Source: Bin87 sp026710825 (GTDB lineage Bacteria; Chloroflexota; Dehalococcoidia; Lucifugimonadales; UBA3495). Taken from it: a stretch of 64,000 nt of DNA. How positions within the stretch are numbered: position 1 is the first letter of the stretch; each line of letters opens with the position of its first letter. Below the pieces are notes generated by a model. It ran no database searches. It saw nothing but the letters and a program-made list of their open reading frames with translations, and had not been told where the DNA came from. A program made the translations under genes and the position numbers. The stretch covers positions 992,001 to 1,056,000 of the forward strand of contig OZ247427.1 of the NCBI GenBank assembly GCA_965232815.1, given 5' to 3'. Below, one piece after another: positions 16,815-24,931 of the stretch.

Positions 16815-18389
16815 ATGGTTGCTGCTGGTAATGAGTTGAATTCGCCCCTGGGGCGCGTGTTGATGGTGCAGGGGACCGCGTCCCACGTGGGCAAGAGCGT
16901 GCTGGTGTCCGCGCTGTGCCGCATTTTGCGCCAGGACGGGCTGCGCGTCGCGCCGTTCAAGGCGCAGAACATGTCCAACAACTCGTACGTGACGCCCGAC
17001 GGCGCGGAGATCGGACGGGCCCAGGCGGTGCAGGCCGAGGCGGCCGGCGTGGAGGCCCGCGTCGAGATGAACCCGGTGCTGCTCAAGCCGGAGGCGGACA
17101 GCCACGCGCAGGTGGTGCTGATGGGCCGGCCGTGGGCCTCGGCGCGCGCCCGCGACTACTTCGAGATGAAGTCCACGCTGTGGGAGTCGGTAGCCAAGTC
17201 GCTGGACACGTTGCGACGGGAGCATGACGTGGTGGTGATCGAGGGCGCGGGCAGCCCTGCCGAGATCAACCTCAAGGCGACCGAGATCGTCAACATGCGA
17301 GTCGCGCTGCACGCCGACGCGCCGGTGCTGCTGTGCGGCGACATCGACCGGGGCGGCGTGTTCGCGTCGCTGGTGGGCACGCTGCAACTGCTGGACGACG
17401 CGGAACGGGCGGCGGTCAAGGGCCTGCTGATCAACAAGTTCCGCGGCGACGTGAGCCTGCTCACCGACGGGTTGACCTGGCTGGAGGACTACACCGGCAA
17501 GCCCGTGGTGGGAGTCGTGCACCACTACCGGGACATCCACATTCCCGAGGAGGACTCGGTGGCGCTGGACATCACGCCGCCGGCGTCAACGGCGCAGGCG
17601 GTGCTGGACGTGGCGGTGGTGCAGGTGCCGCACATCTCCAACTTCGACGACTTCGACCCGCTGGCCCGGGAGCCGGGGGTGAACCTGCGCTACGTGCAGC
17701 ACGGCGACCGGCTGGGCAGCCCCGACCTGGTGATCCTGCCGGGCAGCAAGACGACGATTCCCGACCTGCTGTGGATGGAACGGCAGGGGTTGTCGCAGGC
17801 GGTGGCGTCGGCCCACGAGCGCGGGTCGGCCATCGTGGGAATCTGCGGCGGCTACCAGATGCTGGGCAACACGCTATACGACCCCGACGGCATCGAGTCG
17901 ACCATCGGGCAGGCTGACGGGCTCGGCTTGCTGCCGCTGTCAACGACATTCGCCGGCAGCAAGGAGACCCACCGGGTGCAGGCGACGGTGCGGTCGGAGG
18001 CCAGCGCCGGCGGTGGGCTGCTGTCGGGCGCGGCCGGCGAAAGCGTGGTTGGCTACGAGATCCACATGGGGCGCACGGTGGGCGAGGGATTCGTGCCGGC
18101 GTTCGCGGTGAACGACCGGGCCGACGCGCCGGTGACATCAGATACCGCGCTGGACGGCGCTCTGGATGCGTCGGGTCGCGTGATGGGCACCTACATCCAC
18201 GGACTGTTCCACAACGCCGGCGTGCGGCGTGCGATGCTGGGCGAGTTGGCGAGGCGCAAGGGAGTAACGTTGCCTGACGGCGTCGACGTGGCCCGCGACC
18301 GGGAGTACGACCGGCTGGCCGACTGGGTGCGCGGCAGTTTGCGCATGGACATGGTGTACGAGATGACGGGCATCAATCCCGAGCCATGA
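16815..18389 (+). CDS. cobQ: Cobyric acid synthase
   Basis: 524 residues. An N-terminal dethiobiotin-synthetase-like P-loop, GTASHVGKS (20-28), activates the corrin carboxylates with ATP. The C-terminal class I glutaminase domain has Cys344 in GICGGYQMLG and His462 in GTYIHGLFHN. The enzyme amidates four side chains of adenosylcobyrinate diamide to give cobyric acid. The ATG at 16815 is chosen for GGAGG 6 nt upstream over a TTG at 16809. It overlaps cobU by 4 nt (ATGA) and heads a cobQ-cobU-pduX block that finishes corrinoid assembly. Confidence 0.95.
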   Translation: MVAAGNELNSPLGRVLMVQGTASHVGKSVLVSALCRILRQDGLRVAPFKAQNMSNNSYVTPDGAEIGRAQAVQAEAAGVEARVEMNPVLLKPEADSHAQVVLMGRPWASARARDYFEMKSTLWESVAKSLDTLRREHDVVVIEGAGSPAEINLKATEIVNMRVALHADAPVLLCGDIDRGGVFASLVGTLQLLDDAERAAVKGLLINKFRGDVSLLTDGLTWLEDYTGKPVVGVVHHYRDIHIPEEDSVALDITPPASTAQAVLDVAVVQVPHISNFDDFDPLAREPGVNLRYVQHGDRLGSPDLVILPGSKTTIPDLLWMERQGLSQAVASAHERGSAIVGICGGYQMLGNTLYDPDGIESTIGQADGLGLLPLSTTFAGSKETHRVQATVRSEASAGGGLLSGAAGESVVGYEIHMGRTVGEGFVPAFAVNDRADAPVTSDTALDGALDASGRVMGTYIHGLFHNAGVRRAMLGELARRKGVTLPDGVDVARDREYDRLADWVRGSLRMDMVYEMTGINPEP

Positions 18390-18946
18390 GCAGCATCCAC
18401 CTGGTATTGGGCGGCATACGCTCAGGCAAGAGCGCGCACGCGGAGGAGTTGGCGGCAAAGTTGGGTGAGGGTCGGCGGGTGATTTACATCGCCACCGGCA
18501 CGGTAACCGACGACGAGATGGCGGAGCGCGTCCGGCTGCACCGGGAGCGACGGCCGGGGGAATGGCTGACGGTGGAAGCGCCGCTGAATCCGGTGGGCGC
18601 GCTGCAGGAGGCTGGGATGGATCCTGAGCAATCCCCAGTGCCGCTGCTGGACTCGCTGGACGGTTGGGTGTCCAACCTGCTGATCGAGCACGAGCGCATG
18701 GATCGGAAGGAACTGGAGGGCCGGACGGTGGGCGCGGTGCGGCGGTTCGCGTCGTACGTGGGCGAGGTTGACGCGGACGCGGTGGTGGTGAGCAGCGAGG
18801 TCGGGCAGTCGCTGGTGGCAACGTCGTCGCTGGGTCGCCAATTCCAGGACCTGCTGGGCACGGTGAACCAGGCAATCGCAGCAGACGCGGACACCGTGAC
18901 GCTGGTGGTGGCGGGCATACCGGTGCGGATCAAGCCGCAGGGGTAG
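18386..18946 (+). CDS. cobU: Adenosylcobinamide kinase / guanylyltransferase
   Basis: 186 residues, the usual CobU/CobP length. The P-loop GGIRSGKS is near the N-terminus, followed by YIATGTVTDDEMAERVRLHR, where family members bind GTP and become guanylylated on His, and by SSEVGQSLVATSSLGRQFQDLLG. It phosphorylates adenosylcobinamide and transfers GMP to it. The ATG overlaps the cobQ stop, showing translational coupling. The bifunctional fold is clear. Confidence 0.94.
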   Translation: MSSIHLVLGGIRSGKSAHAEELAAKLGEGRRVIYIATGTVTDDEMAERVRLHRERRPGEWLTVEAPLNPVGALQEAGMDPEQSPVPLLDSLDGWVSNLLIEHERMDRKELEGRTVGAVRRFASYVGEVDADAVVVSSEVGQSLVATSSLGRQFQDLLGTVNQAIAADADTVTLVVAGIPVRIKPQG

Positions 18947-18980
18947 GGAGATTACGCATACGGACGTCCCGGCGCTGTGC

Positions 18981-18986
18981 TAATCT
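18981..18986 (+). promoter_or_regulatory. -10 box (TAATCT), possible leaderless start of pduX-like gene
   Basis: TAATCT ends 6 nt before the ATG at 18993 and no Shine-Dalgarno is present, so the kinase may also be made from a leaderless transcript besides read-through from cobU. Confidence 0.35.
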
Positions 18987-18992
18987 TGCGCA

Positions 18993-19901
18993 ATGTCTGG
19001 CGATGTGATTGGAACGGCGACGGCGTCGGCCCCGGGAACCTGTGGCGAACTGGTGCAGGGCATGACGGGCGGGTCGCATTTCCTGGTCACCTGTCCCATC
19101 AACCAGTTTTCCAAGGCGACGGTTACGCTGCGTGCCGGAGATGGCGGGCGGTCCGCCGCCGAAGTGAGCGGGATTGACCATCTGCCCAAGGCCAGGGAGG
19201 CGGTGTTCAAAGCGCTGGCAGAGTTGGCGCCGCGCGTGGGCGCCGTTGGATTGACCGCCGAAGTTGCCATCGCCAATCCCATTCCAGCGGGCAAGGGCAT
19301 GGGCAGCAGCAGCGCGGACATCACGGCCGCGGTGGGTGCGGTCGGGATGGCGGGCGGTCAGCCGTTTTCTCCGGAAGCCATCGCCCGCATCGCACTGTCG
19401 GTGGAGCCAACCGACGGCGTGATGCTCCCGGGAATCGCCCTGTTCGACCACCGGTGCGGGAGCGTCACCGAGTCGCTGGGGCCGCCGCCGCCGATGGAGG
19501 TGATCGTCATCGACACGGGCGGCACGGTGGACACGCTGGAGTTCAACCGCGTGGATCGGACGGATCTGTGGGGAAAGGTCGCGTCGCGAACGGACGAAGC
19601 GCTGGAGTTGGTGCGCGAGGGGATCCGCCGAGGCGATCCGGCGCTGGTGGGTCGTGGTGCGACCATCAGCGCGATGGCCGGGCATCTTCCGGAGGCGAGC
19701 GAGTGGGTCGAGCGGGCGGCGGCGTTTGCCGATGAACAGGGCGTCGTGGGGATCAACGTGGCCCACAGCGGTACCGTGGTGGGCATCCTGCTGGACGCCC
19801 GGCAGCGTCGCAGCAAGCCGGTATATCGCCACGCGTTGGCTGCGTTCGCCGACGCGGAGAGCGTGCAGCACTTCAGGATGATCGGCGGGGGGGTGCGGTA
19901 G
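18993..19901 (+). CDS. pduX: GHMP kinase, PduX-like L-threonine kinase
   Basis: 302 residues of the GHMP kinase superfamily. SAPGTCGELVQG near the N-terminus and the ATP loop NPIPAGKGMGSSSADI are the PduX/cobalamin-type pattern. PduX makes L-threonine phosphate, the precursor of the aminopropanol linker in adenosylcobalamin. Position right after cobQ-cobU supports that role over other GHMP kinases. The intergenic gap is 46 nt. The exact substrate is inferred from family and context. Confidence 0.85.
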   Translation: MSGDVIGTATASAPGTCGELVQGMTGGSHFLVTCPINQFSKATVTLRAGDGGRSAAEVSGIDHLPKAREAVFKALAELAPRVGAVGLTAEVAIANPIPAGKGMGSSSADITAAVGAVGMAGGQPFSPEAIARIALSVEPTDGVMLPGIALFDHRCGSVTESLGPPPPMEVIVIDTGGTVDTLEFNRVDRTDLWGKVASRTDEALELVREGIRRGDPALVGRGATISAMAGHLPEASEWVERAAAFADEQGVVGINVAHSGTVVGILLDARQRRSKPVYRHALAAFADAESVQHFRMIGGGVR

Positions 19902-19911
19902 GGGCGGCTGC

Positions 19912-20316
19912 CTAAAACAGTTCGCGGAGAGCCTGTTCCGGAGTGATCGCGGGGACGGGCGAATCAGCGAAATCTCTTTGGTTACGAGTGACGATGTGGT
20001 CCGCGCCGCAGGCGTGCGCCGCCGCAACCTGCATGGCATCCTCAAAGTCAGCCATCGGCAAAGAGAGGGCGTACAACAGGGATTGGTGGCCCACTGGCGC
20101 AACGGTGAGCAAGGCGGTTAGTTGCTCAACGAAAGCGCGGGCGGTTGCCCGGTCTATGTCTCGCTCCATGATGTAGTGGCACGTGGCTATGGAGTGCCAG
20201 GATACGAACGCAGTTGTTGCGGACCGTGAAATGCGATTGAGCAGTTCCTCGGTAATCAAGGAGTCCGGCTTCCGGTCGAGGCCAAGATCGAGCAGCACAT
20301 TGTTGTCGATCAACAT
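19912..20316 (-). CDS. PIN-domain protein (VapC-like)
   Basis: 134 residues. PIN acidic residues are seen in MLIDNNVLLDL, EELLNRI, PMADFEDAMQVAAA and ADHIVTRNQRDF. It should be a Mg-dependent RNase of the VapC type. No antitoxin precedes it; instead its start overlaps by 7 nt the end of the 8-oxoguanine glycosylase gene. It is the last gene of a three-gene minus-strand operon and convergent with pduX. Confidence 0.82.
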   Translation of the reverse strand: MLIDNNVLLDLGLDRKPDSLITEELLNRISRSATTAFVSWHSIATCHYIMERDIDRATARAFVEQLTALLTVAPVGHQSLLYALSLPMADFEDAMQVAAAHACGADHIVTRNQRDFADSPVPAITPEQALRELF

Positions 20317-21347
20317 GAAAGGTACTTGGCTCTCAGATTTTCGTACCGCAGGTCGTCAAGATACTGGTCATCAAGTTGTCGGCCATCACGCGGCGTGATT
20401 CGTAGCTTCCCTCTCCACCGCGTGGCGAATGGCAGCGGTTCCTCAGCATATTGCCGACGCCAATGGAACAGGTACTGATTGGCGTAGCCGGCGTAGTCGC
20501 CGAAGACCTTCCCTGCCTTGTTTGACACCTGGCGAATTTCGGTTTGAGTAGGTTGCGGTTTTTCCTCGAACCCCCATTCCGGATACGCTTCGGTGATCGC
20601 GCGCCAAACCCACCTGTCCACGGGGAAAGCTTCCTGTTTGTCCAGTGCAAAGAGGCAGATGCAGTCGGCTATTTTGTTCCCGATGCCCGGATAGTCCATC
20701 AAACGCTGTTTTGCGTCACGGTATGAAACCGACGCGAACGCATACGGATCGGACCCGCCGCTGAGTATCATATGGGCGGCACCCGTGGCGTACGTTGCGG
20801 GTTTTCCCACGCTCAATTCGCGGAGGTACGGTTCGCCACCCGCGGCCAGTTCCGACGGGGAGGGGAAAGTGTGGCGGGTGTCGCTAACCAATCGGACGGG
20901 CTTACCCAGATCGGTAATGGCTTCCACTTTATTTTCGATGCCAGATACACTGGTGTTTGCTGAGCAGATGTACGATACCAGGCATTCCCACGGGTCTTGC
21001 CTCAGCAATCTCAGGCCCGGATGTTCATCGATGATGGTAGCCATCTTGGGGTCGCGGCTGATGTCTGCGTAGATGGCGATTACGTCATCATCGTCGCGGA
21101 AGTAGCGGCGCAACGTTTCGTCGTCCGCAACGGTAGCTGCTCGCTCCCCATTCCGGCCTCCGACCCGGTACTCGACGCCGTCGTCGGTCTGCCGGATGTG
21201 GATCAGGTTTTCGCCCAGCACGCCGGAGAACCACTTGTGGCCGTCGTCGTAGAACTCCGGGGGCAATTCGCGCCAGCGGAACGCCTGACCCATGGTGAGC
21301 GTGAGGGCGAGATCGAAAGGCTGCTGGATTTTCAGTTGTCGCGTCAT
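20310..21347 (-). CDS. ogg: 8-oxoguanine DNA glycosylase (OGG1-like, HhH-GPD)
   Basis: 345 residues. The helix-hairpin-helix DYPGIGNKIADCICLFALDK carries the catalytic Lys225, with Asp244 in PVDRWVW, matching OGG1 Lys249 and Asp268. An N-terminal OGG_N-like region (QPFDLALTLTMGQAFRW) precedes it. The enzyme excises 8-oxoguanine and nicks the strand as a bifunctional lyase. The true start is the ATG at 21347; it overlaps the upstream DUF1461 stop (ATGA), so 123 extra codons in the longer frame are not coding. Confidence 0.92.
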   Translation of the reverse strand: MTRQLKIQQPFDLALTLTMGQAFRWRELPPEFYDDGHKWFSGVLGENLIHIRQTDDGVEYRVGGRNGERAATVADDETLRRYFRDDDDVIAIYADISRDPKMATIIDEHPGLRLLRQDPWECLVSYICSANTSVSGIENKVEAITDLGKPVRLVSDTRHTFPSPSELAAGGEPYLRELSVGKPATYATGAAHMILSGGSDPYAFASVSYRDAKQRLMDYPGIGNKIADCICLFALDKQEAFPVDRWVWRAITEAYPEWGFEEKPQPTQTEIRQVSNKAGKVFGDYAGYANQYLFHWRRQYAEEPLPFATRWRGKLRITPRDGRQLDDQYLDDLRYENLRAKYLSC

Positions 21348-22087
21348 TCTGGTCGCTCGGATTGTTGACGGTCTCGCCAACGTCGGTATCCCAGTATGGC
21401 CCAGCCGGCGGATAGCAGCAATATTGCGCCCAGCACCGACGTTAGCGCGACGCGCATGGTGGCGTCGAACCAGAAGCCGCCGGGGAACAGGATCAGCAGG
21501 TAGTCGGTGCGGGGGTTGAGGATCCACAGGTCGTTGGCGAAGCTGAGGCGGTGGAACAGGAGGAATAGCTGCTCGAAAGCCGCGATCGATGCCAGCCCGA
21601 CGCCGACCACTGCCAGCAGCGTCACCGCCCCACCCCACACCGCGAGCCGCGCCGCTGGCCCGATGTACTCGCGTCGTTGGGTCGCGAAACCCGCTGCCAG
21701 CGTCGCGAGGATCCATAAGCCGGAACCCAGGGCGACCCAGTACGTGCCGCGCACCAGGCGCTTGACGTCGTACATGTGGGCGATCTCGCGCTGGTTGAAA
21801 ACGTCCTGCTCAATTCCATAAATGGGCGCGCGCACGGCCAGGGGTTCGGCGCCGGTGTTGAAGTAACGGCGCAGTTCGGCTCCGATGGCGATGAGGTCAG
21901 CGTCGGTGATGCCGGAACGTTGCGCCGTGTTGTAACGCTGGAATCCGTTGCGGTACAGGCCGGCGTCGTTCACTGCCCAGGCTACCGAACCGGCCACCAG
22001 GAACAGCAGGCAGGCGGGAACGGCAAGGAAAACGGCAATCTTGTATTTGATAGCGGCCGCTCGGGCGAGCGATGTTCGGGAAATCAT
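21344..22087 (-). CDS. DUF1461 (TIGR01906-type) integral membrane protein
   Basis: 247 residues with four hydrophobic segments (about 17-39, 115-135, 146-170 and 210-232). The segment FHRLSFANDLWILNPRTDYL, followed by a proline-less ILFPGGFWFD stretch, and MYDVKRLV match the conserved core of the DUF1461/TIGR01906 membrane family, whose function is unknown. It starts a minus-strand operon with ogg and the PIN gene, overlapping ogg by 4 nt. Why a membrane protein is coupled to a DNA glycosylase is unclear. Confidence 0.8.
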   Translation of the reverse strand: MISRTSLARAAAIKYKIAVFLAVPACLLFLVAGSVAWAVNDAGLYRNGFQRYNTAQRSGITDADLIAIGAELRRYFNTGAEPLAVRAPIYGIEQDVFNQREIAHMYDVKRLVRGTYWVALGSGLWILATLAAGFATQRREYIGPAARLAVWGGAVTLLAVVGVGLASIAAFEQLFLLFHRLSFANDLWILNPRTDYLLILFPGGFWFDATMRVALTSVLGAILLLSAGWAILGYRRWRDRQQSERPE

Positions 22088-22144
22088 GGCGTATGGTTCA
22101 GGCCGGTCGAGAGGGGAGGCGAATGGTCCAGCGGCACACTATGT

Positions 22145-22150
22145 TATATT
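22145..22150 (+). promoter_or_regulatory. -10 box (TATATT), possible leaderless mazG start
   Basis: TATATT ends 9 nt before the mazG ATG at 22160 and no Shine-Dalgarno is visible between them. Confidence 0.4.
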
Positions 22151-22159
22151 GCCCGCGCC

Positions 22160-22990
22160 ATGAGTACCAACCACGTTCCACCCATTCCCGAAGAGCGCAT
22201 CGGCGAATTCCAGTCGCTGATCGACATTGTGGCGCGGCTGCGCGGGCCGGGCGGCTGCCCGTGGGACGCCGAGCAGACCCACGAATCGTTGAAGCGCAAC
22301 CTGCTGGAGGAATGCTACGAAACGCTGGAGGCCATCGACGACGGCGAACCGTTGGAGTTGGCCGATGAGCTTGGGGACATCCTGGTGCAGGTGGCCTTTC
22401 ACGCCGACATTGCCCGCGCCGCCGGCGACTTTGACATCGCCGACGTGCTGGCGGCCATCAACCGCAAGCTGATTCGGCGGCATCCCCACGTGTTCGCGGA
22501 CGGCTCTGCGTCGGATGCGCGGCAGGTGGAGCGCAACTGGGAGCAGCTGAAGGCCGAGGAACGCCGGCAGGCCGGGAAACCGGAACCGTCGCCCATGGAC
22601 AGCGTTCCGGCGGCGTTGCCCTCCCTGGCCGCTGCGCAGTTGATCCAGGACCGGGCGGCGCGTTTCGGCTTCGATTGGGACGATGCGGGCGGGGTGCTGG
22701 ACAAGTTGGTGGAGGAGATCGGCGAGTTTCGCGACGCCGCCACCGACGAGGAGCGTCTGGACGAGTTCGGAGACGTGCTGTTCGCGCTGGTCAACGTGGC
22801 GCGCTGGTCGGGCATCCAGGCCGAGGATGCGCTCAGGCAGGCCAACGGCAAGTTCCGGAATCGCTACCGGTTGATGGAACGGTTGGCGTCAGAACGCGGG
22901 CAGGATTTCGCCAAGCTGCCCTTGGATGAGAAGGAAGCGCTCTGGCAGGACGCCAAGGGCGTAATGGCGTCCAACGGGTCCGAAGATTAG
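22160..22990 (+). CDS. mazG: Nucleoside triphosphate pyrophosphohydrolase MazG
   Basis: 276 residues, the usual length of two-domain MazG. The first domain has RLRGPGGCPWDAEQTHESL followed by EECYETLEAIDD and ADELGDILVQV, giving the EExxE...ExxD metal set. The second domain repeats this with DKLVEEIGEF and DEFGDVLFALVNVARW. It hydrolyses NTPs and damaged nucleotides to NMP and pyrophosphate. The frame is open for another 128 codons upstream, but that part covers the divergent DUF1461 gene; the ATG at 22160 begins the conserved region. A family A repeat separates its stop from sppA. Confidence 0.93.
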   Translation: MSTNHVPPIPEERIGEFQSLIDIVARLRGPGGCPWDAEQTHESLKRNLLEECYETLEAIDDGEPLELADELGDILVQVAFHADIARAAGDFDIADVLAAINRKLIRRHPHVFADGSASDARQVERNWEQLKAEERRQAGKPEPSPMDSVPAALPSLAAAQLIQDRAARFGFDWDDAGGVLDKLVEEIGEFRDAATDEERLDEFGDVLFALVNVARWSGIQAEDALRQANGKFRNRYRLMERLASERGQDFAKLPLDEKEALWQDAKGVMASNGSED

Positions 22991-22998
22991 CGGCGCGC

Positions 22999-23020
22999 GC
23001 GAATAATTATTCGCCCCTAC
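22999..23020. repeat. Family A inverted repeat, copy 2 (partial left arm)
   Basis: GCGAATAATTATTCGC is a perfect 16-bp palindrome extended on the right as CCCTAC. The left GGG is absent. The minus-strand reading of CTA supplies the TAG stop of the S49 peptidase gene. Confidence 0.8.
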
Positions 23021-23847
23021 GGGGCGCGGGATCCAATGTCGCCGAGCATCCCTGGTTCGAGGAAGTAGATTCCGCCGGACGCCAGGGTGGCGAGGTTTTC
23101 CAGAGCTGGCAGGTAGGTTCCGCCGGCGCGTCCCGGCAGCCCGATGCGGCTGAAGAACGGACGCTTGGGCCGGTAGTGGCGGATCCGGCGGCGGGCTCCG
23201 CTGAGTCGCATGGCCTCGGCGATGGCGTCGTCGAAGCCGCCCTGCCGGTCGATGAGGCCCGCGTCCTGGGCTCGGCGGGCGGTGTAAACCTCGCCGGTGG
23301 CAAGCTCGCGCACCTGCTCATCGGTCAGCCGGCGGTTTTCGGTTACCACTGAAACGAACAGGTCGTACATCTCGCCGATGAGGTCCTGGAACTTGTCCGA
23401 TTCTTCGTCGGTGGGCATGCGCCAGAAGCCGGTCATGTCCTTGAGGCGGCCGGCCTTGAACACGGAGAACTCGACGCCCAGCTTACCGAAAAGCTGCTGC
23501 AGGATGGGGCGCAGGTAAATGACGCCGATGGACCCCACCAGCGCGGCGCGGGAGGCCATGATGGTGCCGGCTCCGCACGCGATGTAGTAACCGCCGGACG
23601 CGCCCAGCCCGCGGATATACGCGACGACGGGCTTGCGTTCCGCAACGCGGCGGACGTTTTCGTAGATCAGATCGCTGGCGGTGGCGGACCCGCCCGGCGA
23701 GTCGATATCCAGCACCAGCGCGCCGATCTTCCGGTTGTTGCGAGCGTTCTCCAGCAGCCGGGCGTACTCCGGTTCCTTGATGGCGGTGCCGATAACGCCG
23801 TGCATCTCGATGACGGCAATGCCGGGCTTGCGCTTGAAGAAGAGCAT
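23017..23847 (-). CDS. sppA: S49 family signal peptide peptidase-like protease
   Basis: 276 residues. The core is SppA-like: nucleophile Ser84 in GLGASGGYYIACGAG and general base Lys136 in KAGRLKD, with DIDSPGGS at 48-54 forming the oxyanion region and GSIGVIY after it. There is no N-terminal membrane anchor, so it is a short cytoplasmic or peripheral form. It probably degrades signal peptides or small membrane fragments as an oligomer. The C-terminal 40 residues are not conserved in an obvious way, and the stop codon lies inside a family A repeat. Confidence 0.9.
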   Translation of the reverse strand: MLFFKRKPGIAVIEMHGVIGTAIKEPEYARLLENARNNRKIGALVLDIDSPGGSATASDLIYENVRRVAERKPVVAYIRGLGASGGYYIACGAGTIMASRAALVGSIGVIYLRPILQQLFGKLGVEFSVFKAGRLKDMTGFWRMPTDEESDKFQDLIGEMYDLFVSVVTENRRLTDEQVRELATGEVYTARRAQDAGLIDRQGGFDDAIAEAMRLSGARRRIRHYRPKRPFFSRIGLPGRAGGTYLPALENLATLASGGIYFLEPGMLGDIGSRAP

Positions 23848-23941
23848 AATTGGGTGTCATCCGTAGGTGGTGTTACGATTATACACGGCGGCGCTACAGT
23901 CCCCAGCCACATCTTGGCGATCGCCCGTATGGGGAGACATC

Positions 23942-24931
23942 ATGGCCCTAACCAAAGCCAAGCTCGAAAATTTCACCGCGTTCAAAGATCTGGAGGTGGA
24001 GTTTTCGCCCGGCATAAACGCGCTGATTGGGGCGAATGGTACCGGGAAATCCCATCTGTTAAAGTTGTGCTACGCGGCTTGCGACGTTTCAAAATCACGC
24101 GGCGACATGCAGGAAAAGCTACTCGATGTGTTCCTACCTTCGGTTAGGGAACCACGCCGGCTGGTTAGACAGCAGGCAGTGCTGGCATCAGCGGCGGTGT
24201 ATGCCGGCGATGTGGAATTATCCATCTCCTTCGCCGAGAGGAGGGTGGACACCAAACGCCAGGGGGGTTTGTCGGTTGAAAACACCTACATCCCGGCAAA
24301 AGAAATGCTGGCCAACGCTCCCGGCTTCCTGTCCCTCTATGCTGCCCGTGAGGTTCACTTTGAGGAAGTCTATCGAGACATCTTGCACCGCGCCTACCTC
24401 CCCCCTTTGCGCGGCCCGCTACCGGCCGTCCGACAGCTACTGCTCGATAACCTGCAAAAGGCCATTGGAGGAGAGGTAGTCGTCGAGGGTGAGGAGTTTT
24501 TTCTGAACACTCAGCAAGGCAAGATCGAGTTCACTCTGCTCGCCGAAGGATTGCGCAAGCTGGGCCTGCTCTGGCTTCTGATACGCAACGGCTCTCTGCC
24601 CGAAGGCTCCGTACTATTCTGGGACGAGCCTGAGACCAACCTCAACCCCAAGCTGTACGGAGTAGTAATCAAGGTTCTGCTGGAATTGCAGCGGTCTGGA
24701 GTGCAGGTGTTTTTTGCGACGCACGATTACGTCATCCTGAAAGAGCTGGATTTGCAGATGACGGAAGAGGATGCGGTGGCTTTCCTTTCGCTGTTTCGGG
24801 ATGAGACTGGCGAAATCGCCTGTCACTCCACGAACCGCTACTTGGACATTCACCCCAACGCGATTGACGAAGCATTTGACGACCTTTACGACCGTCAAAT
24901 CGAGCGCAGTCTGGGAGGGTTGAAAAGTTGA
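23942..24931 (+). CDS. AAA15/OLD-like ATPase of a two-gene unit
   Basis: 329 residues. Walker A GANGTGKS at 30-37 follows the ABC/SMC-like N-terminus KLENFTAFKDLEVEFSPG. A signature-like LLAEGLRKLG is at about 199-208. Walker B is VLFWDEPETN with D228-E229, and the switch His261 is in FATHDY. This is the AAA15 or RecF/OLD-like class found in defence ATPases such as PARIS AriA and Gabija-type proteins. A long insert between Walker A and the signature may bind the partner. The ATG at 23942 has GGAG 5 nt upstream; the longer frame is not needed. The stop overlaps the next start (TTGA), so the pair is made together. Confidence 0.85.
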   Translation: MALTKAKLENFTAFKDLEVEFSPGINALIGANGTGKSHLLKLCYAACDVSKSRGDMQEKLLDVFLPSVREPRRLVRQQAVLASAAVYAGDVELSISFAERRVDTKRQGGLSVENTYIPAKEMLANAPGFLSLYAAREVHFEEVYRDILHRAYLPPLRGPLPAVRQLLLDNLQKAIGGEVVVEGEEFFLNTQQGKIEFTLLAEGLRKLGLLWLLIRNGSLPEGSVLFWDEPETNLNPKLYGVVIKVLLELQRSGVQVFFATHDYVILKELDLQMTEEDAVAFLSLFRDETGEIACHSTNRYLDIHPNAIDEAFDDLYDRQIERSLGGLKS

